A stretch of 64,000 bases of DNA. Source: Enterococcus ureasiticus. Its GTDB lineage: Bacteria; Bacillota; Bacilli; Lactobacillales; Enterococcaceae. The stretch is from positions 1,116,001 to 1,180,000 of the forward strand of contig NZ_MIJZ01000001.1 in assembly GCF_001730285.1 (NCBI RefSeq). The letters are read 5' to 3'. The notes beneath the pieces are model-generated. The model worked only from the letters and a program-made list of their open reading frames with translations, had not been told where the DNA came from and searched no databases. Shown here piece after piece: positions 8,950-17,947 of the stretch (its first letter is position 1; each line of letters begins with the position of its first letter). The position numbers and the translations under genes were made by a program.

Positions 8950-9056
8950 CGCATTTAATTTTAATTCCCTATCGAATTATTGGCTCATCTTTTATATGTA
9001 TATTACAATAAAAAATAGAATAATCTGTTATCAAATAAATTGGAGGAGCAACTATT

Positions 9057-9845
9057 ATGACAAGAAATCAACCTTCAGCTACTAAAAAAGCCATCATCAC
9101 TGGAGCCGCTTCAGGAATTGGTTATGCTACAGCTAAATTATTTATTGAACAAGGATTCATTGTTGGTTTGATTGATGCCAATCAAAATCGTTTAGAAACT
9201 ATTTCTAAAGATTTTAAGCACAAAGGACATGAATGTTATTATCGAAATGTGGATGTGACGGATGAAATCAGCCTAAAAAAAGCGATTGATGCGTTGACTG
9301 ACAGTCTAGAAGGTTTAGATATCTTTTTCAGTAATGCCGGAATAAATGGAACTTGGGCGCCAATTGAAACATTGACAATTGATGAATGGGATCGTACGTT
9401 GAACACAAATCTGCGTAGTACGTTTTTATGTACAAAATTTGCAATTCCACATATGAAAGAAAAGGGCGGTTCGATCATTATAACAAGCTCTATCAATGGT
9501 ACTAGAATTTTTAATAATTTTGGTGCTTCAGCATATAGTGCTTCTAAAGCTGGACAAGTAGCATTTACAAAAATGGCCGCATTAGAACTCGCTCGGTATA
9601 ATATTCGTGTAAATGCAATCTGTCCTGGGGCTATCGACACAGCAATCAACGAAAAGACAACTTATTCTGATGAATTAAAAGAAATTGAAATCAAAGTGGA
9701 ATTCCCCGAAGGTGATCGTCCATTAAAAAATGAAACAGGAACCAGTGACCAAGTTGCTCAATCTGTTTTATTTTTAGCAACGGATGCTTCAGCTAATATT
9801 TCTGGAACTGAACTTTATGTGGATGGAGCAGAATCTTTGCTTTAA
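9057..9845 (+). CDS. Short-chain dehydrogenase/reductase (SDR family)
   Basis: Classical SDR oxidoreductase of 262 residues. The nucleotide-binding motif TGAASGIG is near residues 16-23, SNAG near 90-94, the catalytic Ser in ITSSINGTR near 142, YSASK (Tyr-x-x-x-Lys) near 159-163, and the structural motif NAICPGAIDT near 183. The substrate cannot be read from sequence; the closest functional groups are FabG-like and sugar/alcohol dehydrogenases. A strong ribosome site (GGAGGAG) precedes the ATG, and the gene stands alone between two terminators. It sits next to the photolyase remnant, but there is no evidence of a functional link. Confidence 0.9.
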   Translation: MTRNQPSATKKAIITGAASGIGYATAKLFIEQGFIVGLIDANQNRLETISKDFKHKGHECYYRNVDVTDEISLKKAIDALTDSLEGLDIFFSNAGINGTWAPIETLTIDEWDRTLNTNLRSTFLCTKFAIPHMKEKGGSIIITSSINGTRIFNNFGASAYSASKAGQVAFTKMAALELARYNIRVNAICPGAIDTAINEKTTYSDELKEIEIKVEFPEGDRPLKNETGTSDQVAQSVLFLATDASANISGTELYVDGAESLL

Positions 9846-9851
9846 TATATT

Positions 9852-9900
9852 AAATAGAGCAGACCAAAGCTATTTCTAGTTTTGATCTGCTCTATTTATT
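9852..9900 (+). terminator. Terminator after the SDR gene
   Basis: AATAGAGCAGA and TCTGCTCTATT form the main stem, extended by CAAA/TTTG, and the 3' arm continues into TTATT. It lies just after the SDR stop. Confidence 0.82.
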
Positions 9901-9915
9901 CTATGAAGAACTTGT

Positions 9916-10056
9916 CTAAAAAAATATAAAAATCTCTGAACGGACCTTACTATAACCGACAACTAGATTAGGATAGTCTTTACCTACACAAACAGCAATA
10001 GATTTTTGAAACTCTGCTGATATCTTACTTGGATCATGGATATCTTTGTTTTGCTG
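9916..10056 (-). pseudogene. Remnant of a second photolyase gene (C-terminal 44 codons)
   Basis: Reading the minus strand from about 10047 to the TAG at 9916 gives a stretch beginning NKDIHDPSKISAEFQKSI and ending SKVRSEIFIFF. It lines up without gaps with the C terminus of the intact photolyase at 14219 (NKYIHEPSKMPMELQKSI ... SKIRSEILAFF). I count 26 identical residues of 44. Upstream of this block the similarity stops and no start codon or ribosome site is in place, so it is a broken fragment. The divergence is too large for a recent local duplication. It may be the end of an older or foreign phr gene. The following bases to 10229 are AT-rich with nothing recognised. Confidence 0.8.
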
Positions 10057-10229
10057 AATTGTAAAATATAGAATCTATTTGTAGTAATTTATCAGTTGTT
10101 CCATCGCTTATTTTTAAATCACATCTTCAAGTATCCGCAATACTCATATTGTACTCTTCATATTCAAATTACTAAAATTTGTATTTATATTAACTAATTA
10201 TTTTACTTCTTTGATAACTAAAATTAAAT

Positions 10230-13200
10230 TTATTTTTTTTCCCGTTCATACTTTCCTGGATGACTTCCGTCGTAATCCGTTAGATTATAAATCTCACTTG
10301 GTTTCTCTGTATCACTTGGTCCATGCCAATAACCCGTGTATGGTTCCATTGTTTTTCTAGGTAATTTTAGAGCGTTAGATTGTCCCGATTTAGATCTGAA
10401 TACACTATCTGGTCCTAAGATTATTGTGTCTAACGCCTCCATTCTCTCAAATATACCATAGGCATTACTAATATTTCTCATATTCCAATTTGATAAATCT
10501 AATGTATCTACTTTGGTTGCTCCACTAAATGTATAGATGAAATTAGATACTCTGCTGGTATCCCACTCAGTAAGATTAAATTTAGTCAACTGAGGAGTGT
10601 TACTAAAAGTGCCTTCCAAACTAGTTACACCGCTCACGTCTATTTTCTCTAATCCTTCGATTTCTTCTAGTTCAGATAAACCAGAAAATAGATGACTTAT
10701 ATTATCACTTGCTTTTAATGGCTCAGTAAATTGGATTTTTTTTATTTTTTTCCCGTTTAATTTTGGTTCAATATTCTTTTTAATATTGAAATCCTTCCAC
10801 GAACCCAATTTTTTTCCATCCTTAAAGAGTAATGTTTGCGTGTCTTCTTTCCATTCCCACTGAATATTAGAAAATTTTGTGAACGTTTTTTCACGTTCAT
10901 ACTTTCCTGGACGACTTCCGTCGTAATCCGTTAGATTATAAATCTCAGTTGGTTTCTCTGTATCACTTGGTCCATGCCAATAACCTGTGTATGGTTCCGT
11001 TGTTTTTCCAGGTAATTTTAGAGCGTTAGATTGTCCCGATTTAGATCTGAATACACTATCTGGTCCTAAGATTATTGTGTCTAACGCCTCCATTCTCTCA
11101 AATATACCATAGGCATTACTAATATTTCTCATATTCCAATTTGATAAATCTAATGTATCTACTTTGGTTGCTCCACTAAATGTATAGATGAAATTAGATA
11201 CTCTGCTAGTATCCCAATCGTTAAGATTAAATTTAGTCAACTGAGGAGTGTTACTAAAAGTGCCTTCTAAACTAGTTACACCGCTCACATCTATTTTCTC
11301 TAATCCTTCGATTTCTTCTAGTTCAGATAAATTTGAGAATAGATAATCAATAGTTCTTGTAGCTCTGACTGGTTGAGTAAAAACAATCTTTTTAATTTTC
11401 TTTCCTGCTAAGATACTCTCTACCTCTGTTTTTATTTTACTCTCTATATTTGTATCTGGAAAAGTTCCTCCTTTAAATATTAATTTGTGGGTCTTCTCAT
11501 TAAAAGTCCATCGAGTTGTTCCAAATACTCCTTTCAAAACGGAAGAATCTTCAAATTTTACTTTCATCGTATCACTTGGTACATCATTTACTCGTATAGC
11601 AAATTTAGGCTGCTCTTCTTCAACTATTTTGTTTGACGGCTTCGTGTCAAAATCAAATAGTTCATTAAGTCCCTGTTTGAAATAGCTATCTTTTCCACTT
11701 CCTGGTCCTTTGCTTAATGATGGGTAACCTGTTAATCCTTCATTAGCCTCTTTTAAAGTGACGATCTGTTTTCCATACTCTAAAATATTAAGGTTGTCTT
11801 TGTATTCTTCATTTACAGCATAAATAGAAATTCCTTCACTACTGTTATCGACTTTACGCCCCTCATCGAATCCATATATTTTTCTATTTTCAATTAAAAA
11901 ATAGTGTTTTTCTGATGGTCTATTTTCTCCCTCTTTATATACAGGTAGTTTATATATCTTGGAATCTGGCTGATCTCCTGATTTCATAAGAATCTCTTTT
12001 TTCTCTGTAATAGTTTCTGTTGGCAATCCCAATTTCATTTTAGAATAAGCATCAAAATGTGCCGGTGTAGCGCCAGGAAAATCTTTAGGATTCTCACTGC
12101 GACGATCGCCAACTTTTCCCCAATAACCTGAAGACATTGTGCTATGGTAACCAATCCCATAGCCTTGAATAGAATTTTCAGATCCATACAAGTCTGGCAA
12201 ACCTAATGAATGACCAAATTCGTGCGCAAATACGCCAATTGTAGTAGGTGTTGCTTTTAGATACCAACTACTACTTCCGCCAGATGGATTCGAGTTACGT
12301 TCTACATGTATCAGCTCTCCTGTGGCCATATATCCGTCTGAAAAAACTAAACCCTTATTAGACGTTATAGCATTATGACTTTTATGCCCCCAAATAGATT
12401 TGCCATTTCCTTTCGCATGCGTTATTTCAAATCCAGCAAAAATAAAGAGCACATGAAGCTCATTACTCGTTATTCGACCATCATGATTTTTATCATATAT
12501 TGATAAATCAATATATTCTTCCGCTTTTTGCAGTGCTTTTTCCATATAAGACTGGTCAGGAAATTTAATTTGATAGTTTGTACTTGGATGTTCTTCATCT
12601 AAAGATACTTTTACAATTCCTGTTTCTTCTTTAAACTGGCTTGTTTGAGCGGGCATAATGTTGATTCTATCTTGTGTCGCCTCTTTATAATACGTTTTTA
12701 ATGTTTTATCTTCTGGATTTTCTCCAAAAAATTTGTTTCTCCATTCTGAAATACTTACTGGTTCTGTGTCCGATTTGTACAGTTTTTGATTGCTAAATTC
12801 AACCATAACAACTAGAATATTTTGATCCTTGTCAAGAGAAGCTTGCTCTGATTTCATTCTGCTTCGCCGATCGTTTTCATTCGGTTGAATAGTTAATAAA
12901 TAAATATCCTTTTCTTCCAATATATTTTTCGGTTTTTGATCAATTTGGTATTTTTTCCCAGTAGATTCTAATGTTGTATTGGCTGTACTTTTTTTTGCAT
13001 AGTACCAATAACTATCACTTTCTTGAATCAAAACTTCAGATGTTTGACTCACAACAACATAGTGTAGAAATTCATTTCCTTTTAGCTCGCCTTTAAATGT
13101 CACACCATTTGGTTGTTCAAAGGAGATTTCTCCCAACTTCGGATCGACCACACCACCATGTGCAATCATTGGACTTAATCCTAATAATAAGAACCAGACT

Positions 13201-13253
13201 ACACCAATAAAATAGAAATAATGAATCTCCCAACTACCTTTTTTTCTTTTCAT
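10230..13253 (-). CDS. Secreted M6-family metalloprotease with BspA-type repeats
   Basis: Predicted extracellular zinc protease of 1007 residues. A signal peptide (hydrophobic residues ~12-32 after a KRKK start) leads to an M6 (immune-inhibitor-A-like) peptidase domain. The zinc motif HEFGHSLGLPD is at residues 344-354, and an EF-hand-like calcium loop DKNHDGRITSNE is near 254. From about residue 575 to the end are two long copies of a BspA/DUF285-type leucine-rich segment (LEGTFSNTP, DTSRVSNFIYTFSGA, LDLSNWNM). There is no LPXTG or membrane anchor. AGGAGG precedes the start. The gene lies alone between a photolyase remnant and an IS200-like element, which suggests acquisition. Family knowledge suggests host-protein degradation, but substrate and role are unproven. 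Confidence 0.85.
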   Translation of the reverse strand: MKRKKGSWEIHYFYFIGVVWFLLLGLSPMIAHGGVVDPKLGEISFEQPNGVTFKGELKGNEFLHYVVVSQTSEVLIQESDSYWYYAKKSTANTTLESTGKKYQIDQKPKNILEEKDIYLLTIQPNENDRRSRMKSEQASLDKDQNILVVMVEFSNQKLYKSDTEPVSISEWRNKFFGENPEDKTLKTYYKEATQDRINIMPAQTSQFKEETGIVKVSLDEEHPSTNYQIKFPDQSYMEKALQKAEEYIDLSIYDKNHDGRITSNELHVLFIFAGFEITHAKGNGKSIWGHKSHNAITSNKGLVFSDGYMATGELIHVERNSNPSGGSSSWYLKATPTTIGVFAHEFGHSLGLPDLYGSENSIQGYGIGYHSTMSSGYWGKVGDRRSENPKDFPGATPAHFDAYSKMKLGLPTETITEKKEILMKSGDQPDSKIYKLPVYKEGENRPSEKHYFLIENRKIYGFDEGRKVDNSSEGISIYAVNEEYKDNLNILEYGKQIVTLKEANEGLTGYPSLSKGPGSGKDSYFKQGLNELFDFDTKPSNKIVEEEQPKFAIRVNDVPSDTMKVKFEDSSVLKGVFGTTRWTFNEKTHKLIFKGGTFPDTNIESKIKTEVESILAGKKIKKIVFTQPVRATRTIDYLFSNLSELEEIEGLEKIDVSGVTSLEGTFSNTPQLTKFNLNDWDTSRVSNFIYTFSGATKVDTLDLSNWNMRNISNAYGIFERMEALDTIILGPDSVFRSKSGQSNALKLPGKTTEPYTGYWHGPSDTEKPTEIYNLTDYDGSRPGKYEREKTFTKFSNIQWEWKEDTQTLLFKDGKKLGSWKDFNIKKNIEPKLNGKKIKKIQFTEPLKASDNISHLFSGLSELEEIEGLEKIDVSGVTSLEGTFSNTPQLTKFNLTEWDTSRVSNFIYTFSGATKVDTLDLSNWNMRNISNAYGIFERMEALDTIILGPDSVFRSKSGQSNALKLPRKTMEPYTGYWHGPSDTEKPSEIYNLTDYDGSHPGKYEREKK
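10242..11341 (-). repeat. Recent 651-bp-period duplication inside the M6 protease gene
   Basis: About 10242-10690 and 10893-11341 are nearly identical at DNA level, offset by 651 bases (217 codons). Differences are scattered single bases, for example CTTGGATGAC versus CTTGGACGAC-type changes. The remaining part of each 217-residue unit (residues ~570-637 and ~788-854) is clearly related but diverged. This points to recent duplication or gene conversion of part of the unit. Confidence 0.88.
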
Positions 13254-13521
13254 CTTTTACCTCCTGTTATCACGTTATTTGTTATCTTTAAGTAATAAAT
13301 AAACCATAAAATTTATTACTCAATATAAGTATAACAAAATTTCATTTGTTTTACATAATATACATAAAATTAATTACTATGTTAAAATATTATAACTTTT
13401 TCATTTCATTTTCTTAAAATACAATATACAAAAAAAGTGTTTTAATAGAAAATATTTCGTAATTTTGAAAAAAATAAAATCCATTTATCAAAATTGAACT
13501 TTTTTTAATTAACGACAGAAA
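13254..13521. other. AT-rich intergenic stretch
   Basis: Very AT-rich DNA between the protease gene and the IS200-like element. A TATACT-type -10 element for the protease gene lies near 13325-13335 on the minus strand. No convincing gene, RNA or repeat was seen. Confidence 0.5.
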
Positions 13522-13565
13522 TAAACCACACGTTCTATGTGTGCGGAAACGGAAATTTTAGCGTT

Positions 13566-13630
13566 AAAAATCTCCTTTCGCTATACTAGCACATGGCTAC
13601 CAACCAGATACTGAGCGAAAGGAGATTTTT
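13566..13630 (+). promoter_or_regulatory. RBS-sequestering hairpin of the IS200-like transposase
   Basis: A perfect 17-bp inverted repeat (AAAAATCTCCTTTCGCT at 13566-13582 and its complement at 13614-13630) encloses a 31-base loop. The 3' arm contains AAAGGAG directly before the original tnpA ATG at 13631, so the hairpin would hide the ribosome site. Translational self-repression by such a leader stem is established for IS200. Confidence 0.75.
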
Positions 13631-14060
13631 ATGTCTAATGACGATAAAAGTTTATTACATAGTTTTCACACCGAAATATAGAAGGAAAGTTATTTATGGA
13701 AAACTAAGAAAAGATATTGGAACAATTTTGAGAAGATCATGTGGAATAAAAGAATTAGAGATCATAGAGGCACATGCAATGCCGTATCATATTCATATGT
13801 TAGTAAAAAAACCACCAAAGTTAAGTGTTTCAAGTTTCATGGGCTATTTAAAGGGAAGAAGTACTGTTCTCATTCATGAAAGACATGCGAATTTGAAATA
13901 CAATTATGGGAATCGAACATTTTTGGCAAAGGGATATTGTGTTAGTACTGTTGGATTGAATCAAAAGACAATCGAAAAATACATTAGAGAGCAAGGAGCG
14001 GGTGATAGAGCATAAGATAGTATAACTAAAATAGAATGCAAGGACCCGTTTAAAAAGTAA
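13631..14060 (+). pseudogene. tnpA: IS200-type Y1 transposase TnpA, frameshifted and stopped
   Basis: From the ATG at 13631 the frame reads MSNDDKSLLHS, like intact IS200 transposases, then hits TAG within 17 codons. The rest of the protein (YYIVFTPKYRRKVIYGKL ... SVSSFMGYLKG) is in another frame, because the usual WNCKYH region has been lost with a shift of frame. The HUH metal motif survives as HIH in MPYHIHMLV, with the usual PDH aspartate changed to tyrosine. The likely catalytic tyrosine survives in KYIREQ. A TAA at 14013 comes early: in the same frame beyond it one still reads DSITKIECKDPFKK, the normal tail. The gene is therefore dead unless supplied in trans. Confidence 0.78.
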
Positions 14061-14154
14061 AAAAAATAAAAAGAAGACTCAGAAGCTGTTGGTGGTTTTT
14101 TTAAAAAAAGCCCCTTGAAGAGGCTTTGCGTCTAGTAACCCCTTATAAGGGTAT

Positions 14155-14188
14155 TAAAAGCCACCCGTTCACACGGGTGGCTTTTTAC
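14155..14188. terminator. Terminator at the right end of the IS element, convergent with phrB
   Basis: AAAAGCCACCCG and CGGGTGGCTTTTT form a strong stem with a TTCACA-type loop. Runs of T follow on both strands, so it can stop tnpA transcription (plus) and phrB transcription (minus). Confidence 0.8.
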
Positions 14189-14218
14189 TATTGATTAATT
14201 TCTCCCTTAAGAAGAAAT

Positions 14219-15625
14219 TTATTTAAAAAATGCAAGAATCTCTGAGCGAATTTTACTATGATCAACAATAGGATCTGGATATTCTTTTCCAATCAAAACA
14301 TCAATAGACTTTTGGAGCTCCATAGGCATCTTACTTGGCTCATGAATATATTTATTTGGTACAGCTTTTAATTCTGGAATAAATTGACGAATAAAATCAC
14401 CTTGCGAATCAAATTTTTCACCTTGTGTGGTAGGATTGAATATCCTAAAATAAGGAACTGCATCTGTTCCGGTAGAAGCTGCCCATTGCCAGCCGCCAAT
14501 GTTACTTGCAGCATCATAATCGATCAACTTTTGTTGAAAGTACTTTTCCCCCAGCTGCCAATCGATCATTAAATCTTTTGTCAAAAATGAAGCTACGATC
14601 ATTCGCAAACGGTTATGCATCCAGCCAGTCTGATTGAGTTGTCTCATTCCAGCGTCTACGATTGGAAAACCAGTCTGACCATTTTTCCAACGCTCAAAAG
14701 CTTCTTGATTATAACTCCAGTGCAGTTGTCTGTATTGCTCTTTGATTTCTTGCGTTTTCTGTTTAGGATTCTCATGATAAATCATATTATAAAAATCTCG
14801 CCAGCAAAGTTCTGAAATGAAGGTTTGACGACCATCCGAATCCGGCTCAGCATTAAGCGCATACCAAACTTTACGGATCGATAGTTCGCCTGTCCTTAAA
14901 AATTTTGAAAGTTTACTTGTTTGATCCGAAAAAGGAAAATCTCGTCCTTTTTGATAATCATGTAAGTGGTTTTTTATAAATTCTTTTAGATAATTCTCAG
15001 CTATCGCCTCTCCACATTCATAATCAAAGGGCAACTCTATTTTTTCAATGATTTGGCTAAACTGTTTTTCGCCCTCACTAAATAATGGATGAGTAAGTTT
15101 GACAAACGTTCGATCAAGCCTCCTTGTTTTTTCATAGGGGCGTTTGGGCATTGTCAGCCACTTTCTAAAATAAGGAGTAAATACTTTATAGCTTTCACCA
15201 TTTGGCTTTTTAATTTCCTGTACGCCATGTAAATGACTATCTTGGTACGAATGTACCTGAATTTGATTGCGCTCAAAAAAAGCAGTCATTTTTTGATCAC
15301 GTTCTCTGCCAAAACCACGTTCATCTTTATTAAAATATACTGTATTCCAATCTTGATACGTCTTTTTTAATTCTATAAAATTTTCTTCCACATCTCCATA
15401 TAAAAAATGGATTACTATATTATTAGCTTTAGCATGCTCAACAAAAGTAACCAAACTGCAGAAAAAAGTATCATGATTATAACTGTCTTCTAAAAATTGT
15501 GTTGGATTTAGCTGAAAAAGACAGACAAGTTCATCTGTATCTTGGCTATTCTCTATCATTTCACTAAAAGCTGTATTATCATCTAAACGAAGGTCTTTAC
15601 GAAACCACATAATTGTTTTGCTCAT
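14219..15625 (-). CDS. phrB: Deoxyribodipyrimidine photo-lyase PhrB
   Basis: Light-driven repair of cyclobutane pyrimidine dimers with FAD and an antenna pigment. The 468-residue protein starts MSKTIMWFRKDLRLDDNTAF (the alpha/beta antenna domain). It carries the class I FAD-binding core with FISELCWRDFYNMI, the photolyase signature TGFPIVDAGMRQL, WMHNRLRMIVASFL, and the FAD/substrate segment IGGWQWAASTGTDA. All are typical of bacterial class I CPD photolyases. It is 112 bases downstream of dinB and co-oriented, so it may be part of the SOS-controlled HD-dinB-phrB run, although a weak promoter of its own in the gap cannot be excluded. Its C terminus has a diverged partial copy at 9916. Confidence 0.95.
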   Translation of the reverse strand: MSKTIMWFRKDLRLDDNTAFSEMIENSQDTDELVCLFQLNPTQFLEDSYNHDTFFCSLVTFVEHAKANNIVIHFLYGDVEENFIELKKTYQDWNTVYFNKDERGFGRERDQKMTAFFERNQIQVHSYQDSHLHGVQEIKKPNGESYKVFTPYFRKWLTMPKRPYEKTRRLDRTFVKLTHPLFSEGEKQFSQIIEKIELPFDYECGEAIAENYLKEFIKNHLHDYQKGRDFPFSDQTSKLSKFLRTGELSIRKVWYALNAEPDSDGRQTFISELCWRDFYNMIYHENPKQKTQEIKEQYRQLHWSYNQEAFERWKNGQTGFPIVDAGMRQLNQTGWMHNRLRMIVASFLTKDLMIDWQLGEKYFQQKLIDYDAASNIGGWQWAASTGTDAVPYFRIFNPTTQGEKFDSQGDFIRQFIPELKAVPNKYIHEPSKMPMELQKSIDVLIGKEYPDPIVDHSKIRSEILAFFK

Positions 15626-15737
15626 TGAATTTTTTCCTTTCGTATTTATGAATAGTATTTAGATCGTAACATAGATACTAATTTATCACTAAAATTTACA
15701 AACCTCTGCCTGATTCAACTAAAAATTGATTACCGAG

Positions 15738-16886
15738 TTAGTTCCTTAACTCTTCACTCTCTTCTGTCTTTTGCTTTTCCCATAAAGGTAAAACCATATT
15801 CTCGTAGGACATTGGATCAAGATTTGTTAATGTTATTCCTAATAATCGAATCCCTTGTTCAAGTCCAAGAATTTCTTCCCAAATCAAGTTTGCTTGATAA
15901 TATAGTTCTTCTTTTTTAGAAATATATTCTGGAAGCGTCTGACGTTTCGTCACCGTTGTATAATCTGCATACCGAACCTTTAAAACAACGGTTTTACCAT
16001 GCTTTTGGACTCTTTCTAATGATTCCTCCACCCGTTGTGCCAGCTGTCGTAACTGAGCAGTCACTTGTGCTTCAGTCGTAAGCGGGGTGCCATATGTATG
16101 TTCTTTGCCTACTGATTTACGGTCTCTTGTTATATTTACTGGGGAATCATGAATTCCACGAACCTTTCGGTAAAGTGAATAACCCATTTTACCAAAATTA
16201 CGGATCAGTTCCATCTCATCTTGTTTGTACAGATCTTCACCAGTGTATATGCCTAAATCATGCATTTTTGGGACTGTTTTTTTACCCACTCCATGAAATG
16301 CTTCGATCGGCAGTGCCTTCAAAAATGTTTCAGCATCATCTGGCATCACAACTGTTAAGCCTTTAGGTTTTTGAAAATCAGAAGCTAATTTGGCTAAAAA
16401 CTTGTTATAGCTGACACCTGCTGAACAAGTTAAATGTAGTTCATTCCATATGTCATATTGAATTAATTTGGCAATCTTGATCGCTGATTTGCTATTTATT
16501 TTATTTGTTGTTACATCTAAATAAGCCTCATCGATTGAAACTGGCTCGATAATATCTGTATAGCGATGAAAAATTTCTCTAATTTGCTTAGAAATTTCAG
16601 AATATTTTTCATAATTTCCTGGTTTAAAAATAGCATCCGGGCACAATTCAAAGGCTTTTTGAGCACTCATTGCGGAATGGATTCCGAATTTTCGGGCTTC
16701 ATAATTCGCGGTCGTCACAACACCTTTACCACCGGTATCACTAGGATGTCGGGCGATCACTAAAGGATGTCCGACTAGTTCTGGATGATCTCGTTCTTCT
16801 ACAGAAGCGAAAAATGCGTCCATATCGATATGAATTATTTTGCGAGAAGTATCCTTCTTTAAGGGAAAACGTAGTTCACTGATCAT
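15738..16886 (-). CDS. dinB: DNA polymerase IV (Y-family, translesion)
   Basis: Error-prone polymerase that bypasses lesions, 382 residues. Catalytic acidic residues are seen in IIHIDMDAFFASVEERDHP near residues 17-35 and in PVSIDEAYLDVT near residue 117. Helix-hairpin-helix DNA contacts appear in the FHGVGKKTVPKMHDLGI segment, and the little-finger domain follows to the C terminus. No canonical C-terminal beta-clamp motif is obvious beyond the last 40 residues. GGAGGAGG lies upstream of the ATG. It follows the HD gene by 45 bases with no terminator and has no SOS box of its own, so it is probably expressed from the LexA-regulated promoter upstream of the HD gene. Confidence 0.95.
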   Translation of the reverse strand: MISELRFPLKKDTSRKIIHIDMDAFFASVEERDHPELVGHPLVIARHPSDTGGKGVVTTANYEARKFGIHSAMSAQKAFELCPDAIFKPGNYEKYSEISKQIREIFHRYTDIIEPVSIDEAYLDVTTNKINSKSAIKIAKLIQYDIWNELHLTCSAGVSYNKFLAKLASDFQKPKGLTVVMPDDAETFLKALPIEAFHGVGKKTVPKMHDLGIYTGEDLYKQDEMELIRNFGKMGYSLYRKVRGIHDSPVNITRDRKSVGKEHTYGTPLTTEAQVTAQLRQLAQRVEESLERVQKHGKTVVLKVRYADYTTVTKRQTLPEYISKKEELYYQANLIWEEILGLEQGIRLLGITLTNLDPMSYENMVLPLWEKQKTEESEELRN

Positions 16887-16931
16887 AATCGCCCTCCTCC
16901 TTTCAAGTAGATACAGCGGATCATTTGATCC

Positions 16932-17909
16932 TTAATAAAATTTAAGATAAATTCCTCTTTTACTATCATCAAGCAATTTTTCAATCTTTATTTGAGCTAT
17001 TTGTGACACAGTTGACACTGAAACAATTTTATCAGTTGCTTCTACTAAAGGATCAACAAATCTTATTTTTTTCTTTTGCTGAATATCGTAGTTATCATCA
17101 CTAGAGCAAACAGTATATTTCGGCGGATGATCCATTTTTTTCAATAGTTGTGTGATTTCATTAGAATTACTTGATTTTAACCTTTCAAGAAATATAGAAT
17201 CCGTCGTCAATAAATCATCCAAAGTAACTTCATTATGCTCAAATCCAAATCTAATTGCGTTTGCCATCCACTCATAGCTACAAATATTTCGTGGATCATA
17301 AAAAAAGTCGATTACTACTTTTCTATACTGATCTATAAACCAAATTGCCTCATCAATTGAGCTCAAAACAATCTTTTCCTTTATGATTTTGATTGAATTT
17401 AAAAATTGCTGGATTTCTTGTATTGGAACAGAAAAATAGCGGTACACTTCTCTCAATGTATAATCGATTCTATCACAGCAAAGTAAAGGTGCTTTTTGTT
17501 CTAGTAACGGCCATTTTTCATCATCCAATAAAATCTTTTCATAATCAAAACCATACTGCCTCAATAGAGTTGGAATTGCTGATTGTTCAATTAATCGTGC
17601 CTTGATCTGCTCATGATAGTCATCGGCTTCATTAGATAAAGCCAAATCGATCACATGGGAAAATGCAGTATGCGATACATCATGAAGCAACCCTGCTATT
17701 TGTTCTTCCACGGTCCCACCAAGTCGTCTAATCAACATCATAACACCAATAGAATGCTCGTATCTCGTCTCATTCCATGTTGAATTGATCAAAAATGCTG
17801 GTCCAGCCATATGAACATCCTTTAAACGCTGAATCTCTTCTGATAAAATCAATGTTGCTAGAACTTCTTCTACTTCATATGAACCATATAGAACATCCTC
17901 AACAATCAT
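16932..17909 (-). CDS. HD-domain phosphohydrolase (dNTPase-like)
   Basis: A 325-residue metal-dependent phosphohydrolase of the HD superfamily. The motif residues appear as RYEHSIGV (His), AGLLHDVSHTAFSH (HD pair plus following histidines) and CCDRIDYTLRE (distal Asp). This layout resembles the dGTPase/SAMHD1-like group, which includes E. faecalis EF1143, more than the c-di-GMP or ppGpp groups. The start is chosen at the ATG nine codons inside the longest frame because AAAGGAG stands six bases before it. It is the first gene of a run with dinB and phrB and has an SOS box in its promoter. Inference: it could adjust nucleotide pools during damage-induced translesion synthesis. Its substrate is unknown. 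Confidence 0.82.
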   Translation of the reverse strand: MIVEDVLYGSYEVEEVLATLILSEEIQRLKDVHMAGPAFLINSTWNETRYEHSIGVMMLIRRLGGTVEEQIAGLLHDVSHTAFSHVIDLALSNEADDYHEQIKARLIEQSAIPTLLRQYGFDYEKILLDDEKWPLLEQKAPLLCCDRIDYTLREVYRYFSVPIQEIQQFLNSIKIIKEKIVLSSIDEAIWFIDQYRKVVIDFFYDPRNICSYEWMANAIRFGFEHNEVTLDDLLTTDSIFLERLKSSNSNEITQLLKKMDHPPKYTVCSSDDNYDIQQKKKIRFVDPLVEATDKIVSVSTVSQIAQIKIEKLLDDSKRGIYLKFY

Positions 17910-17947
17910 TCTTTTCTCCTTTAAAAATCCCATCATCTTTTACAAAC

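Larger units (their letters stand above)
13522..14190 (+). mobile_element. Decayed IS200/IS605-family element (tnpA only)
   Basis: A single HUH transposase gene without tnpB, flanked by subterminal hairpins and lacking inverted terminal repeats, as expected for IS200. The left end has a small palindrome (CACACGTTCTATGTGTG near 13529). The right end has several hairpins (GCCCCTTGAAGAGGC, CCCCTTATAAGGG and CCACCCG/CGGGTGG). The transposase reading frame is broken. Ends are estimated from the hairpins and not from a comparison with an empty site. Confidence 0.72.

Noticed and set aside
9057-9845. Assigning the SDR gene to a named pathway such as fatty acid synthesis (fabG)
   Set aside because: Catalytic motifs are general to SDRs and no pathway genes are adjacent.
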